Shown here: positions 41,708-51,246 of the stretch, one piece after another | Numbering within the stretch: position 1 is the first letter of the stretch | How the letters are laid out: each line of letters starts with the position of its first letter | Assembly (NCBI RefSeq): GCF_008727875.1 | Contig: NZ_VTWS01000004.1 | Coordinates: 124,001-188,000, forward strand | Length of the DNA: 64,000 bases | Source of the DNA: Larkinella humicola | GTDB taxonomy: Bacteria > Bacteroidota > Bacteroidia > Cytophagales > Spirosomataceae | Direction of reading: 5' to 3' | The notes under the pieces: model-generated | Told to the model about the DNA's origin: nothing | Database searches by the model: none | What the model saw: only the letters and a program-made list of their open reading frames with translations | Program-made: the position numbers and the translations under genes

Positions 41708-42085
41708 ATGTTAATTCCCGCTTCCACTTCTTCAGGGTCAGTTGCTTCTGATTCTGTCTTACAATTATATTTTCGGGGCTCCCGGCAGCATGTTTTTCAG
41801 GCATCTGATTTGGTTTGTTTGCAGGGAGATGGTAATTATACCTGGTTACATTGGCGAAACCGCCCGTCCATTATCATGCCCAAGACCCTGAAGCAACTGG
41901 CGGGGATGTTACCGGCCAACAGTTTTGTTCGGGTTCACCGCAACAGCATTGTCAATTGTGAGTATATTGAACGGGTGGAGCGTTTGAAAACCGGTTTAGG
42001 AGCGATTCATTTGCTCAATGGAACCGTGGTACCCGTGTCCCGGCGTCGATGGGAAGTCATTTCTGAATTGCTGAGTAACGCATGA
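41708..42085 (+). CDS. Stand-alone LytTR DNA-binding protein
   Basis: A 125-residue protein that is little more than a LytTR domain: FQASDLVCLQGDGNYTWLHW, the KTLKQLAGMLPANSFVRVHR helix-strand, NSIVNCEYIERVERLKTGLG and LLNGTVVPVSRRRW. There is no receiver or membrane part, so its activity must be set by expression or a ligand. It is followed by a second, degenerate LytTR-like gene and faces the LytTR response regulator gene. Confidence 0.85.
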   Translation: MLIPASTSSGSVASDSVLQLYFRGSRQHVFQASDLVCLQGDGNYTWLHWRNRPSIIMPKTLKQLAGMLPANSFVRVHRNSIVNCEYIERVERLKTGLGAIHLLNGTVVPVSRRRWEVISELLSNA

Positions 42086-42172
42086 AATACCCCTAAACGA
42101 ACATTTGATCCTGAAAAGGTCAAAGATTAGAAGTAAAATCTATTTCTCTGTCAGAATCGTAAATAGAACACT

Positions 42173-42529
42173 ATGCTGTCAATCAATGACCCCAACTTCA
42201 AGCATCAGGTCGACCTTTTAAACGTTTTTTACCTTCACAACGAGGGGCAACAGACCTGGATTATCTATTTTGACCATAACACCCAACAGTGTGTATCCAT
42301 TGCCGATTCACTCAATGACTGGGAAAAGCAATTGCCCGATTTCTGGCGAATTAATGAAAGCTATTTGATCAATCCGGGAATTATATACCGGTTTTATCCG
42401 GCCGAGATGCCCCACTTTCCATCGCCCCTAATTGAGCTAATTTCCGGGCGCATACTGGCGGTGAGTCGCCAAAAAACCAAGACAATTTTGCAAAAATGGA
42501 ATCGATTCCAGCAAGCGCTAATTTCCTGA
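42173..42529 (+). CDS. Degenerate LytTR-like protein
   Basis: A 118-residue protein. It keeps the LytTR outline: LLNVFYLHNEGQQTWIIYFD, the helix LNDWEKQLPDFWRINESYLI (compare the usual 'FxRxHRSYLVN') and ISGRILAVSRQKTKTILQKW. Key basic residues of the DNA-contacting loop are replaced (HRS to NES), so DNA binding may be changed or lost. It is 87 bases after the stand-alone LytTR gene and ends at a strong terminator. Could be a modulator that dimerises with its neighbour, an inference. Confidence 0.65.
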   Translation: MLSINDPNFKHQVDLLNVFYLHNEGQQTWIIYFDHNTQQCVSIADSLNDWEKQLPDFWRINESYLINPGIIYRFYPAEMPHFPSPLIELISGRILAVSRQKTKTILQKWNRFQQALIS

Positions 42530-42554
42530 GTAATGTAGCGAAATGATAAAGCAT

Positions 42555-42592
42555 AAAAAAGGCGCGATACTGTTGAGTACCGCGCCTTTTTT
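42555..42592. terminator. Bidirectional intrinsic terminator
   Basis: AAAAAAGGCGCG (42555-42566) pairs with CGCGCCTTTTTT (42581-42592), with an inner TAC/GTA pair. It separates two convergent genes and has the A-run/T-run needed to work both ways. Confidence 0.92.
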
Positions 42593-42611
42593 ATGGTGTG
42601 TATGGAATCGT

Positions 42612-43550
42612 TTACTTGATGGCAAATGAACCCTCGCCGATCCGGAAACCTTCTGAGTAAAACTCGATGGTGTATTTTCCGGCTTTGTAAGGTACCGTAC
42701 CCCGGTTGTAGGTTAGTTCCACGTTCTGGTTGTTGTTGGTGAACGGAACCGTTTGTTTCACGGTATACACCTGTTCCTGCCCATTAACCTGGAACGTTCC
42801 GGAGCCATTGGCCATATCGGAAACCACAGCACCTGTTGGGTCAAGAACCCGAACAAATACTTCTTTCTCTTCCTGTTTGGTCAACGGGTTTTCGGGCAGC
42901 ATATAGACCACTTTCAGCTTGTCCACACGCTTTGATTTCACTTCATCCTCCGTTGCATCACGTTGTTTCCCACGTGAATTTAACGCGAACACCCGAACAT
43001 TCTGGGCTTTCAGTGCGGAAGCGCGGGTTACTTTTTCGGCCAAATCCTTATTGACTGTCGCAATGTTAGTCACCGAATCCTGCAAGGATTGTTTCTCCGT
43101 CTGTAGCGTCGTATTGGCATCAGCCAGCGTCTGGTTGTTGGTAGCCAACACCTGGTTTTCGGTTTTCAGTTGGGCAATCAGCGTATCTTTTTCTACCAGA
43201 TAGGCCTCGTATTGCTTGATTTTTGCTTCGTATTTAGCAATCGAAATCCGTTGCCCTTTCCGAAGGCTCGCTTTGTCGCGTTCCAGATCCGCTTTAACAC
43301 GCTCCAGATCCGTAATATCACCACCCAGTTTTTTTACTTCAGCAATTTTAGCATCCAAAGCCGTCGAGATAGAATCCAGTCTCGTCCGGGTGGTTGCTAA
43401 TTCCTCTACGCGGGTGGCAATCGTCGCTTCCTGATTTTTACCCACTTCTTTCTGTTCGTACAACAGATAACTGGACACACCGGCCAGAATGGTCATAATA
43501 ACTAAGGCTGCTACGAGCGCTCCGTTTGCTTTTGGCTTATTGTTTTCCAT
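42612..43550 (-). CDS. Membrane-anchored coiled-coil protein
   Basis: A 312-residue bitopic protein: short polar N-terminus, one membrane helix (NGALVAALVIMTILAGVSSY, ~9-28), a long coiled coil (~35-195; LDAKIAEVKKLGGDITDLER, LIAQLKTENQVLATNNQTLA) and a C-terminal beta domain of about 100 residues (LKVVYMLPENPLTKQEEKEV, YKAGKYTIEFYSEGFRIGEG). Conserved in Bacteroidota but without an assigned function; it is sometimes mislabelled as SMC because of the coiled coil. Single gene between a terminator and a 280-base AT-rich gap. Confidence 0.8.
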   Translation of the reverse strand: MENNKPKANGALVAALVIMTILAGVSSYLLYEQKEVGKNQEATIATRVEELATTRTRLDSISTALDAKIAEVKKLGGDITDLERVKADLERDKASLRKGQRISIAKYEAKIKQYEAYLVEKDTLIAQLKTENQVLATNNQTLADANTTLQTEKQSLQDSVTNIATVNKDLAEKVTRASALKAQNVRVFALNSRGKQRDATEDEVKSKRVDKLKVVYMLPENPLTKQEEKEVFVRVLDPTGAVVSDMANGSGTFQVNGQEQVYTVKQTVPFTNNNQNVELTYNRGTVPYKAGKYTIEFYSEGFRIGEGSFAIK

Positions 43551-43833
43551 AACTACTTTGTGCGGTTTGAATTGAATTAGACAGAATTAAACAAAAAAAA
43601 TTGAGTAAATTATTGTCATTCAATCATGTTAGGGTTAAAAAGACGACTACATTGTAACCATAACGGGAGCCTCTGTAGAGTTAGTGTATTACGGAATTAA
43701 ATTTTAGTAAAACACTATCTCCTGACTCAGAGCACGTTCGTTATCAACCGGACTATTAATTATAACACTGTCAAAGCGGAAAATGTTATAGGAATTAGTA
43801 AAACATTGCTAAAAGGTCAATTAGTTCCCGACT

Positions 43834-44667
43834 ATGCCTGAATTACCCGAGGTCGAGATTTACCGGCGTTATTTGGAAACGTCGTCCCTCAACCAAGCCA
43901 TCGAATCCATCGAAGTCGAAGATCCCAAACTGCTGACCACTGATTTTGCCACCTTACAGGAAGCACTGGTGGGGCGTTGGTTTTCCGGCACCCACCGGGT
44001 GGGAAAAAATCTTTTCGTGGCAACCGACGGCCCCGGCGAAATTAGCGAACCGGTGATCGTTCACATGCATTTCGGCATGACGGGCGACCTGGACTATTAT
44101 CACTCCTCACTGGACCGGCCGAAGTATGCCCGGATTGTATTTCACTTCCGGAACGGCTTCAATTTAGGCTTCATTTGTCCGCGAAAATTTGAACGCATTG
44201 GCTTAATCAGCGACATAGATAGGTATTTAAAACGGAAAAAGATTGGTAAAGACGGGTTAGAAATCACTTTTTCTGAGCTAGCGGGACAGGTTCGTCGTAA
44301 AAAAGCCCTCATTAAGCCGGTATTGATGGACCAGACTACCGTGGCCGGTTTGGGAAACTGGATTGTCGATGAAGTACTATTTCAGGCAAAAGTCCATCCC
44401 GAAACGCGAACGGAACGCCTGACTGATGACGCGATCCGGCAGCTTTACGACGCCATCCGGCTGGTGTTGACCACCGCCATTCGCCACGAAGCCCACTACC
44501 GTGATTTCCCGGCTGGCTTTCTGATACACGTCCGGGAGTGGGACAACTCCCCTTACGACGACGTGGAAGCTCACAAATTCTGCCCCCGGTGCGGTACCAG
44601 GATCGAGAAGATTGAAGTCGGCGGGCGAACAACATATTTTTGCCCGGGCGATCAGCATATTTCCTGA
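43834..44667 (+). CDS. Fpg/Nei-family DNA glycosylase with altered zinc finger
   Basis: A 277-residue formamidopyrimidine-DNA glycosylase-like enzyme. MPELPEVEIYRRYLETSSLN gives the catalytic Pro2 and Glu3; RVGKNLFV carries the conserved beta-hairpin Lys; GLGNWIVDEVLFQAKVHPE is the helix-two-turn-helix. The C-terminal zinc finger reads CPRCG...YFCPGDQH: the fourth cysteine (normally CxxCQ) is Asp, so the metal site is C-C-C-D or uses the nearby His. It should excise oxidised bases and nick abasic sites. Single gene. Confidence 0.92.
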   Translation: MPELPEVEIYRRYLETSSLNQAIESIEVEDPKLLTTDFATLQEALVGRWFSGTHRVGKNLFVATDGPGEISEPVIVHMHFGMTGDLDYYHSSLDRPKYARIVFHFRNGFNLGFICPRKFERIGLISDIDRYLKRKKIGKDGLEITFSELAGQVRRKKALIKPVLMDQTTVAGLGNWIVDEVLFQAKVHPETRTERLTDDAIRQLYDAIRLVLTTAIRHEAHYRDFPAGFLIHVREWDNSPYDDVEAHKFCPRCGTRIEKIEVGGRTTYFCPGDQHIS

Positions 44668-44777
44668 AATCGGCCTTTCTGAATAACAGGGAAGTGTCGA
44701 ACCGAAAAAACACAGACTGGAGTCGGTGGACGCATCAAAAAAATCCCGTTCTTGCGATTTCCTAATCCTGAACCACC

Positions 44778-45968
44778 TTGGCTACTGTACTTCCTGAATT
44801 TCGTGCCGGTCGACTGATGTCGATGGACGCCTATCGCGGCTTTGTGATGTTTCTGATGGCTGCCGAAATCCTCCACTACGGCCGAATCTCGGAAGCCTTG
44901 CCCGACAGTTCGTTCTGGCGTTTCATGGCGCACCACCAGGATCACGTTGACTGGTTTGGCTGTACGCTGCACGATTTGATCCAGCCATCGTTTTCGTTTC
45001 TGGTGGGCGTGGCCCTGCCGTATTCCATCGCTAGTCGACAGGCCAAAAACGAACCGTTCGGCGTGATGTTTGCCCAAACGTTGCGACGCTCCCTAATCCT
45101 GATTCTGCTCGGTATTTTTCTGCGTTCGGTTGGCCGTGAACAGACTAATTTCACGTTTGAAGACACCCTGACGCAAATCGGCTTGGGCTATCCATTCCTT
45201 TTTTTATTGGGTTTCCGGCCCACACGTACGGTTTGGATCGCCTTGGCCGCCATTCTGGTTGGGTATTGGCTGGCGTTCGTGCTGTATCCTTTGCCCGGCC
45301 CCGGTTTTTCATACGAAGCCGTGGGCGTTCCCGCCGACTGGCCGAATCATAAAACCGGTATAGCCGCTCATTTCAACAAAAACAGCAACCTGGCCTGGGC
45401 CTTCGATACCTGGTTTCTGAACCTGTTTCCCCGCGCCAAAACGTTTCTGTTCAATGGGGGAGGCTACGCAACCCTGAGCTTTATTCCGACCCTGGGAACG
45501 ATGGTGCTGGGCTTGCAGGCCGGGCGATGGCTGCGGGCCGGTTTGCCGCATGGCGAAATTCTAAAGCGGTTTTTGATCGCCGGTGCCATTGGTCTGGCAA
45601 CGGGCTGGCTGTTGACCATCACGGGCATCAGTCCTTCCATCAAGCGAATCTGGACGCCCGGCTGGGTGTTGTTCAGTGGTGGCTGGTGTTTTTTACTGCT
45701 GGCGGTTTTCTACTACCTGGTTGATGTGCGGCAATGGCGCGGCTGGGCGTTTCCGTTCGTTGTGATCGGCATGAACTCCATTGCCATTTACTGCCTGGTT
45801 CACCTCATCGACCATTTTATCATCGATACCTTCAAAACGCATTTGGGGCAGTCGGTCTTCGAACAGTTCGGAGCGTATGAACCTCTGGCCAGCGGAGGTG
45901 CCGCCTTGGTGGTTTTCTGGCTTATTTTGTACTGGATGTACAAAAAGAAACTGTTTATCCGGGTTTAA
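44778..45968 (+). CDS. DUF5009 / HGSNAT-like membrane acyltransferase (paralogue)
   Basis: A 396-residue membrane protein starting at TTG 44778, or at ATG 44817 ([20 protein letters not shown]) if the TTG is not used. [16 protein letters not shown] and [20 protein letters not shown] correspond to the family's first two conserved helices; the end [20 protein letters not shown] and the basic tail YKKKLFIRV match the first copy at 18500-19654. It probably acetylates an exported sugar. It is 97 bases upstream of the heme/HEAT protein and may be co-transcribed with it. Confidence 0.85.
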   Translation: MATVLPEFRAGRLMSMDAYRGFVMFLMAAEILHYGRISEALPDSSFWRFMAHHQDHVDWFGCTLHDLIQPSFSFLVGVALPYSIASRQAKNEPFGVMFAQTLRRSLILILLGIFLRSVGREQTNFTFEDTLTQIGLGYPFLFLLGFRPTRTVWIALAAILVGYWLAFVLYPLPGPGFSYEAVGVPADWPNHKTGIAAHFNKNSNLAWAFDTWFLNLFPRAKTFLFNGGGYATLSFIPTLGTMVLGLQAGRWLRAGLPHGEILKRFLIAGAIGLATGWLLTITGISPSIKRIWTPGWVLFSGGWCFLLLAVFYYLVDVRQWRGWAFPFVVIGMNSIAIYCLVHLIDHFIIDTFKTHLGQSVFEQFGAYEPLASGGAALVVFWLILYWMYKKKLFIRV

Positions 45969-46065
45969 AATCAGTTTCAACCGCCATCAGCATAGACCAA
46001 ACGGCAGGAAAAACGTATTCTATCCAGTGCTGGATTTGTCACCACAGAAATTCCATTTTAAACCC

Positions 46066-48294
46066 ATGAAAAAATCGATCTGGATCAGCGGTATTCTGGC
46101 GGTATCCCTTTTGGCCGTTACCTGTCAGGTGTCCCGGAAAAATGCTCCGCAAACGGCACAAACCACAACAAACCAACCCGTTGAAACGGTTCCGGTGTTT
46201 ACGGCTAACCCATCACCGGCCCATTTGACGCCTGAGCAAAGCCTGAACTCATTCCGTTTGCCCAAAGGCTATCACCTCGAACTGGTCGCCAGCGAACCGA
46301 TGATTCACGAGCCGGTGGCCGTGGCCTGGGATGGCAATGCCCGGATGTATGTCGTGGAGATGAATACCTACATGCAGGATGTGGACGGTTCCCGCGAACA
46401 TGAGCCGACAAGCCGGGTGATGCTGCTGGAAGACACCGATAACGACGGAAAAATGGACAAAAGCTCCATATTTATCGATAAACTGCTGTTGCCCCGAATG
46501 CTACTTTGTGTAGGCCACGAGTTGCTGGTCAATGAAACCGATACCTACGATATTTACAGTTACAAGGATACAAACGCCGATGGCGTTGCCGATCAGAAGA
46601 GACCGGTTTTTAACCCGGGCAAAAAAGCGCCCGGTAACCTGGAACACCAACGGAGCGGACTGGACTGGAATCTGGACAACTGGATTTACGTCACCGTTGA
46701 CCCGGTGCGGTTTCGCTACACCAACGGTCAGTTAAAAGCAGATTCCATCCCGAGCGGTTCCGGTGGGCAGTGGGGATTGACGCACGACAACTACGGACGA
46801 CTGTATTTCTCGTCGGCGGGTGGCGAAGTTCCGGCGCTGGGCTTTCAGATTAACCCGATCTATGGCCGGATGGAATTTAAGGATCAGTACCGTGAAGAAT
46901 TCAATGCGGTTTGGCCTATTATCAAAACACCGGATGTTCAGGGCGGTTTACACCGCATCCGGACGGCAGACACGACCCTGAACCACTTTACGGCAAGTTG
47001 CGGCCAGGTAGTTTTTCGGGGAGACCGGTTACCATCCGATTTGTCGGGCGATTTGTTGATCAGCGAACCGGTCGGTCGATTGATTCGTCGGGCAAAAGTG
47101 AGCAACAAGGCGGGCAAAACGACGCTGGAAAACGCGTATCACAACGAAGAATTTATTGCGTCGACCGACATGAATTTTCGTGTGGTCAATATGTATACCG
47201 GGCCGGACGGTTGCCTGTATTTAGTCGATATGAACCGGGGCATCATTCAGGAAGGCAACTGGACGCGTGCGGACAGCTATCTCCGCCCGCAAATCACCCG
47301 GTTGGGGTTGGACAAAAATATTCAGCATGGCCGGATTTACCGCCTGGTACACGACGGACTCAAGCCGGGGGCTAAACCGCAGATGCTGGAGGAAGCCAGC
47401 AGCAAATTGGTTACGCATCTGGACCACGCCAACGGCTGGTGGCGGGATAACGCCCAGAAAGAGCTGATTGTGCGGAATGATCAAACCGTCGTTCCGGTGC
47501 TGAAAGCAATGGCTACCGGCCAGAAAGCCAACTCGGCCCTGGGTCGGCTTCATGCATTATGGACGCTCGAAGGATTGAACGCACTGGATAAGGAGATGAT
47601 TATGAAGGATTTAGCTGATAACGATGCGCAGGTGCGGAGGGCTGCGGTTCGCTTGAGTGAACCGTACCTGAAACAAAACGATGCGGCTTTGCTGGCTCGT
47701 TTGGATGACCTGAAAACCGATCCGAGTTTTGATGTCCGCACGCAGGTGGTGCTTTCGCTGTCCTACAGTTCGTCTTCCAGAGCCAGAGCCCTGGCGCAGG
47801 AAGTGATTGCCCTGGCTCCCGACAACGAAATGGTGGCCCGCGCGCAGAAAAGCCTGGATAAAAATGAGGATGTTAAGAAATTCGGACGACGGCTGGGGAG
47901 TCTGGATGAAACCGACCGGAAGCTGGTGCTAAGCGGGGCGACTATTTACAAGTCGCTCTGTACGACCTGCCACGGTTCGGATGGAAAAGGTTTGGAAAGC
48001 AAAGCGGCTCCTCCCTTGTTGGGTTCACAGCGTGTTCGTAACCGCAACAAAGACATTACGATTCGGATTTTGCTACATGGTCTTTCCGGCCCGATCGACG
48101 GACAAACTTACCCGGATGGCATGCCGGCCATGGGGGCCAATGACGACGAGTGGCTGGCTTCCGTGCTGAGCTACATCCGGTACGAATTCGGCAATAATCA
48201 GAATCCCGGCGTGCGACCTGCTGATGTAAAAGCGGTTCGGGACCAAACCGCCGGACGACAGAAAGCCTGGACACTGGACGAACTGGTGAACTAA
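46066..48294 (+). CDS. PVC-type heme-binding CxxCH protein with HEAT-like region
   Basis: I start at ATG 46066 (MKKSIWISGILAVSLLAVTC), which gives an export signal and a possible lipobox Cys20; the frame is open far upstream inside the previous gene. The 742-residue product has an N-terminal beta-propeller dehydrogenase-like domain (FRLPKGYHLELVASEPMIHE, AVAWDGNARMYVVEMNTYMQ, GPDGCLYLVDMNRGIIQEGN), a HEAT-like helical region (~495-600) and a C-terminal cytochrome c domain with CTTCHGSDGKG and the axial Met in GMPAMGAND. Such proteins oxidise sugars or alcohols and pass electrons to the respiratory chain. Confidence 0.92.
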   Translation: MKKSIWISGILAVSLLAVTCQVSRKNAPQTAQTTTNQPVETVPVFTANPSPAHLTPEQSLNSFRLPKGYHLELVASEPMIHEPVAVAWDGNARMYVVEMNTYMQDVDGSREHEPTSRVMLLEDTDNDGKMDKSSIFIDKLLLPRMLLCVGHELLVNETDTYDIYSYKDTNADGVADQKRPVFNPGKKAPGNLEHQRSGLDWNLDNWIYVTVDPVRFRYTNGQLKADSIPSGSGGQWGLTHDNYGRLYFSSAGGEVPALGFQINPIYGRMEFKDQYREEFNAVWPIIKTPDVQGGLHRIRTADTTLNHFTASCGQVVFRGDRLPSDLSGDLLISEPVGRLIRRAKVSNKAGKTTLENAYHNEEFIASTDMNFRVVNMYTGPDGCLYLVDMNRGIIQEGNWTRADSYLRPQITRLGLDKNIQHGRIYRLVHDGLKPGAKPQMLEEASSKLVTHLDHANGWWRDNAQKELIVRNDQTVVPVLKAMATGQKANSALGRLHALWTLEGLNALDKEMIMKDLADNDAQVRRAAVRLSEPYLKQNDAALLARLDDLKTDPSFDVRTQVVLSLSYSSSSRARALAQEVIALAPDNEMVARAQKSLDKNEDVKKFGRRLGSLDETDRKLVLSGATIYKSLCTTCHGSDGKGLESKAAPPLLGSQRVRNRNKDITIRILLHGLSGPIDGQTYPDGMPAMGANDDEWLASVLSYIRYEFGNNQNPGVRPADVKAVRDQTAGRQKAWTLDELVN

Positions 48295-48339
48295 CCGTTT
48301 CGGGATCTCGAAAACCGGCAGACGGAAGCGGATACGACG

Positions 48340-49032
48340 TTACGAAAACGCGTAGAAACTTCGGTTGGCCGATTCGATTAGCGACGCATACGACGCGTCA
48401 TGCAGTTTTCGCATCATAAAACCGTGCTCCCGGAGGAAGTGCAGTGCATAGTTCCGCATCAGGCGGTGGTGGGGAACTTCGGGGCTTTCGACGTGCTTAA
48501 TGACGTAATTCGGAAAATACCCGTAGACCTCTTCCGGGGCAATGCTGAACGGTGCCGTGTTTAGGGCCGGTGCGTATTCCAGCGTGTTCAGAAAATACTC
48601 CGTACCCGGTGCGGTCAGTTCTTCCATTTTTTGCAGGTACTCGACCCGCAGGGGAAGCGGTAACGCAACCAACGAAGCCCGGTCGTAAACGAGGTCAATC
48701 TCACCGACTTCTTCGGGCGTTAAGGCGAACAGATCTTTGCAAAAAATGGTCAGATTGTTCGAGATATACCGCTCCCCGACTTTTTCATACGCAAGCTGGT
48801 TTTCCGCAAAAAACTGCAGGATCACTTTCTCAACCTTCTCCACACCCACGACGCGTTCCGCAAATTGACTGAAATACATCAGGTCGAGCGACCGGCCGCA
48901 GAGCGGCACAAAAATCGACTTTTCCATCAACGCAAACGGCGTCAGGTGTTTCAGTACGTACGGGTGAACGTCCGGACGGTGAAAGCGGGTGTTCGAATCT
49001 TCCCACGATTCGGCCCAGGCTTGCTTTTTCAT
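48340..49032 (-). CDS. TPMT-family SAM-dependent methyltransferase
   Basis: A 230-residue methyltransferase of the thiopurine-methyltransferase class. The motif SIFVPLCGRSLDLMYFSQFA with the following VVGVEKVEKVILQFF is the TPMT SAM-binding signature, and the N-terminus (WAESWEDSNTRFHRPDVHPY) is the usual cap. VYDRASLVALPLPLRVEYLQ is motif III. Bacterial members methylate thiol, selenium or tellurium compounds. Single gene next to a REP-like element; convergent with the cytochrome gene. Confidence 0.87.
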   Translation of the reverse strand: MKKQAWAESWEDSNTRFHRPDVHPYVLKHLTPFALMEKSIFVPLCGRSLDLMYFSQFAERVVGVEKVEKVILQFFAENQLAYEKVGERYISNNLTIFCKDLFALTPEEVGEIDLVYDRASLVALPLPLRVEYLQKMEELTAPGTEYFLNTLEYAPALNTAPFSIAPEEVYGYFPNYVIKHVESPEVPHHRLMRNYALHFLREHGFMMRKLHDASYASLIESANRSFYAFS

Positions 49033-49189
49033 TAGTACGTGTTGTTGTTCTTGTTGTTCAGTAGTTGTTGTTGCTGTGTCTTTCGACGCTACAAAGGTGG
49101 CGGATGGCGCGGCTTTTTTTTAGAGGGAATGTACGGATTCTTCAAAACAGGTACTTCTACGTACTGAACGACAAGTGGGAAAGGAGGAT

Positions 49190-49375
49190 CGTCGTCACAG
49201 CAAGTCCAAAGGACTTACCTCTGGATAACCCCGGGTGCAACCCGGGGCAGGAGCACGCACAATGAGGGGAGCAACCGGGGCAGGAGCACGGGTGAGGAGA
49301 GTCCGGATGGCTCCGGGATGGCCCCGGGTTGCACCCGGGGTTATCCACAGGCAAGCCGGAAAGGCTTGTGAGACA
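49190..49375. repeat. REP/MITE-like element with ~60-bp terminal inverted repeats
   Basis: The core is a perfect 25-base inverted repeat (49223-49247 and 49322-49346; GGATAACCCCGGGTGCAACC...). Outside it both ends carry a small hairpin of their own (AAGTCCAAAGGACTT; CAAGCC..GGCTTG) and a TCACA end, extending the match imperfectly to 49190 and 49375. Inside are two direct copies of GCAACC(C)GGGGCAGGAGCACG (about 49238 and 49271). This layout is typical of REP doublets mobilised by RAYT transposases. It fills most of the 364-base gap 49033-49396; I see no gene there. Confidence 0.75.
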
Positions 49376-49396
49376 CAAACTCAGAAGATCGTTATT

Positions 49397-49912
49397 TCAC
49401 GGGGCGACTTCCAGCTTCAGAATCCGGTTATTAACCGTTCCATCGGTGATGACGGGTTCGTCGTAGTAATGAACCCGCATGTACATTCCGTCGCGAATCG
49501 GAATTCGAACCGCATTATTGTTTTGAAAACCAGCCGCACTGCCTCCTCCCCGGATGTAATAGCCAAATTTCACGTTATTGACCATGAAGCTCTCATAATG
49601 GTAATTCTGCCATTTGTTGCTGGCATCTTTGTCGCGCCAGATTTTCTCCCAATAGCCGGTTACAATGCCCTCGGCTTTCAGGCAGTTCGGGTCTTCCAAC
49701 TTGCTTTTCAGATGGGTGTAATCCCAATAGGGTATCCCAACAGTGACCGCAGCAAGAACACAGGTAACGATGAGAAGGACCTTCCGGTGTTTCCAGGTCC
49801 GAAAAAAGAGGAAAACAATAAGCGTTGCGATAGCAAATCCGGCAGAAATGTATGCAAAAAACCACTCTTCGTAGCCTTGGGCAGCGATGTCGTAAATCGT
49901 ACGGTATTGCAT
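49397..49912 (-). CDS. Unrecognised membrane protein, downstream of the exporter
   Basis: A 171-residue protein with two membrane helices (FAYISAGFAIATLIVFLFFR, ~19-38; KVLLIVTCVLAAVTVGIPYW, ~44-63) and a ~100-residue beta-rich external part (AEGIVTGYWEKIWRDKDASN, then GYYIRGGGSAAGFQNNNAVR). The pattern 'VTGYWEK...F.V.G..F.Y' resembles small immunity-like DUF3592 proteins only vaguely. It follows the Tet-type exporter by 7 bases, so it is in its operon. Function unknown. Confidence 0.65.
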   Translation of the reverse strand: MQYRTIYDIAAQGYEEWFFAYISAGFAIATLIVFLFFRTWKHRKVLLIVTCVLAAVTVGIPYWDYTHLKSKLEDPNCLKAEGIVTGYWEKIWRDKDASNKWQNYHYESFMVNNVKFGYYIRGGGSAAGFQNNNAVRIPIRDGMYMRVHYYDEPVITDGTVNNRILKLEVAP

Positions 49913-49919
49913 ATTGTGG

Positions 49920-51170
49920 TTAAAGGCGGGAAGATGCTTCTTCCGTTTTGGGTACCAGTACTGGATCAGCTCCCAAGGCCTTTGCCACTAAAAAGACGCT
50001 GATGAGCGTCAACACCGCGCCCATGAGAAAGGGCGCTCCCGGAAAATACACCGGCGCTTCGGGTTTGGTAAAATACGCAAACAAATGCGTCATTAGCAAG
50101 GGGCCAACGATGGAAGTCATGCTCGCCAGACTCGTCAGCGCACCCTGAAGTTCGCCCTGTTCGTTGGGCGGCACCTGCGACGAAATGAGCCCCTGAACGG
50201 CCGGGCCCGCCAAACCGCCCAGTGCATACGGAATCATAAACGCAAACATCATCCAGCCCTGCGTGGCAAACGCAAACAGCGTGAACCCAATGATGGAGAA
50301 GATCATTCCGGTAAAAACCGCCTTTCGCTGCCCTAGTTTCGGAATCGCCACCCGAATCAAACCGCCCTGAACAATGGCCACGCTCAGCCCGATGAAGCCG
50401 AGCGAATAGCCTACCCACGCTTCGTTCCATCGAAATTTTTCGATGACATAATACGTCCAGGTCGATTGGGGAGCCTGACCGGCAATGTACAGCAACACCA
50501 TCGTGCTGACCAGACCCAGGATGGTTGGATACCGCTTCAGCCGAGCCAGCGAACCAATCGGATTGGCCCGTTTCCATTCAAATGTCCGGCGGTGTTCCTG
50601 GGGCAACGATTCCGGAAGGATGAAATACCCGTAGATAAAATTCAGGAGCGACAGCCCCGCCGAAATCATGAAGGGAACCCGGCTGCCGTATTGACTGAAA
50701 ACCCCGCCGATGATGGGACCCACGATGAACCCCAGCCCAAAAGCTGCGCCGACCAAACCGAAGTTCTGCGCCCGTTTTTCCGGTGGACTGACGTCGGCAA
50801 TGTAGGCCGATGCCGTCGTGAAACTGGCTCCGCAAACGCCGGCAATAAACCGGGCCACGAATAGCCAGGCGATGGTGGGCGCGAAGGCACAGAAGACATA
50901 ATCGAGGCCCAGGCCGAAGAGCGAAATCAGCAGAACCGGCCGTCGGCCAAAGCGGTCGCTTAAACCGCCCAGAATTGGGGAAAATACAAATTGCATGATG
51001 GCGTACGAGAACGTAAGCCAGCCGCCATACTGCGATGCTTCACTGAGGTCCCCGCCGGTCAGTTCTTCAATCAATCGGGGAACAATGGGAGCGATTACGC
51101 CAATGCCCGTGCAGTCAATCAGAATGGTAATGAAGATGAACGTCAGCGCCCGGTTGCGTTGTGGAGCCAT
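49920..51170 (-). CDS. TetA-type MFS exporter (TCR/Tet family)
   Basis: A 416-residue carrier with 12 helices. [20 protein letters not shown] opens helix 1, and the loop 2-3 motif is [40 protein letters not shown] is motif B/C, as in the Bcr/TetA(TCR) group. These proteins exchange drugs, metabolites or metal-drug complexes for protons. No tetracycline repressor gene is nearby, so resistance should not be assumed. It is divergent from the aldose epimerase gene and followed by a small membrane protein. Confidence 0.9.
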   Translation of the reverse strand: MAPQRNRALTFIFITILIDCTGIGVIAPIVPRLIEELTGGDLSEASQYGGWLTFSYAIMQFVFSPILGGLSDRFGRRPVLLISLFGLGLDYVFCAFAPTIAWLFVARFIAGVCGASFTTASAYIADVSPPEKRAQNFGLVGAAFGLGFIVGPIIGGVFSQYGSRVPFMISAGLSLLNFIYGYFILPESLPQEHRRTFEWKRANPIGSLARLKRYPTILGLVSTMVLLYIAGQAPQSTWTYYVIEKFRWNEAWVGYSLGFIGLSVAIVQGGLIRVAIPKLGQRKAVFTGMIFSIIGFTLFAFATQGWMMFAFMIPYALGGLAGPAVQGLISSQVPPNEQGELQGALTSLASMTSIVGPLLMTHLFAYFTKPEAPVYFPGAPFLMGAVLTLISVFLVAKALGADPVLVPKTEEASSRL

Positions 51171-51186
51171 GCGGTAAAATTTTGCC

Positions 51187-51194
51187 CAAAGTTA
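51187..51194 (-). promoter_or_regulatory. -7 promoter element of the exporter gene
   Basis: TAACTTTG on the minus strand, a perfect TAnnTTTG, 16 bases before the ATG. No -33 TTG at the proper distance. Confidence 0.45.
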
Positions 51195-51246
51195 CGGCTT
51201 TCTGCCCATTTTTGTCACGAACTTGCCGAAACCATTCATTCCGACG

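Noticed and set aside
45781..46065. Long N-terminal extension of the heme/HEAT protein
   Set aside because: It overlaps the end of the DUF5009 gene in another frame; ATG 46066 gives a normal export signal.
49190..49375. Phage or integrative-element attachment site
   Set aside because: No integrase or tRNA gene is nearby; the nested inverted repeats fit a REP-type unit better.
49920..51170. Tetracycline resistance determinant
   Set aside because: Family resemblance to TetA only; no tetR-like gene, and the substrate of this branch cannot be read from sequence.
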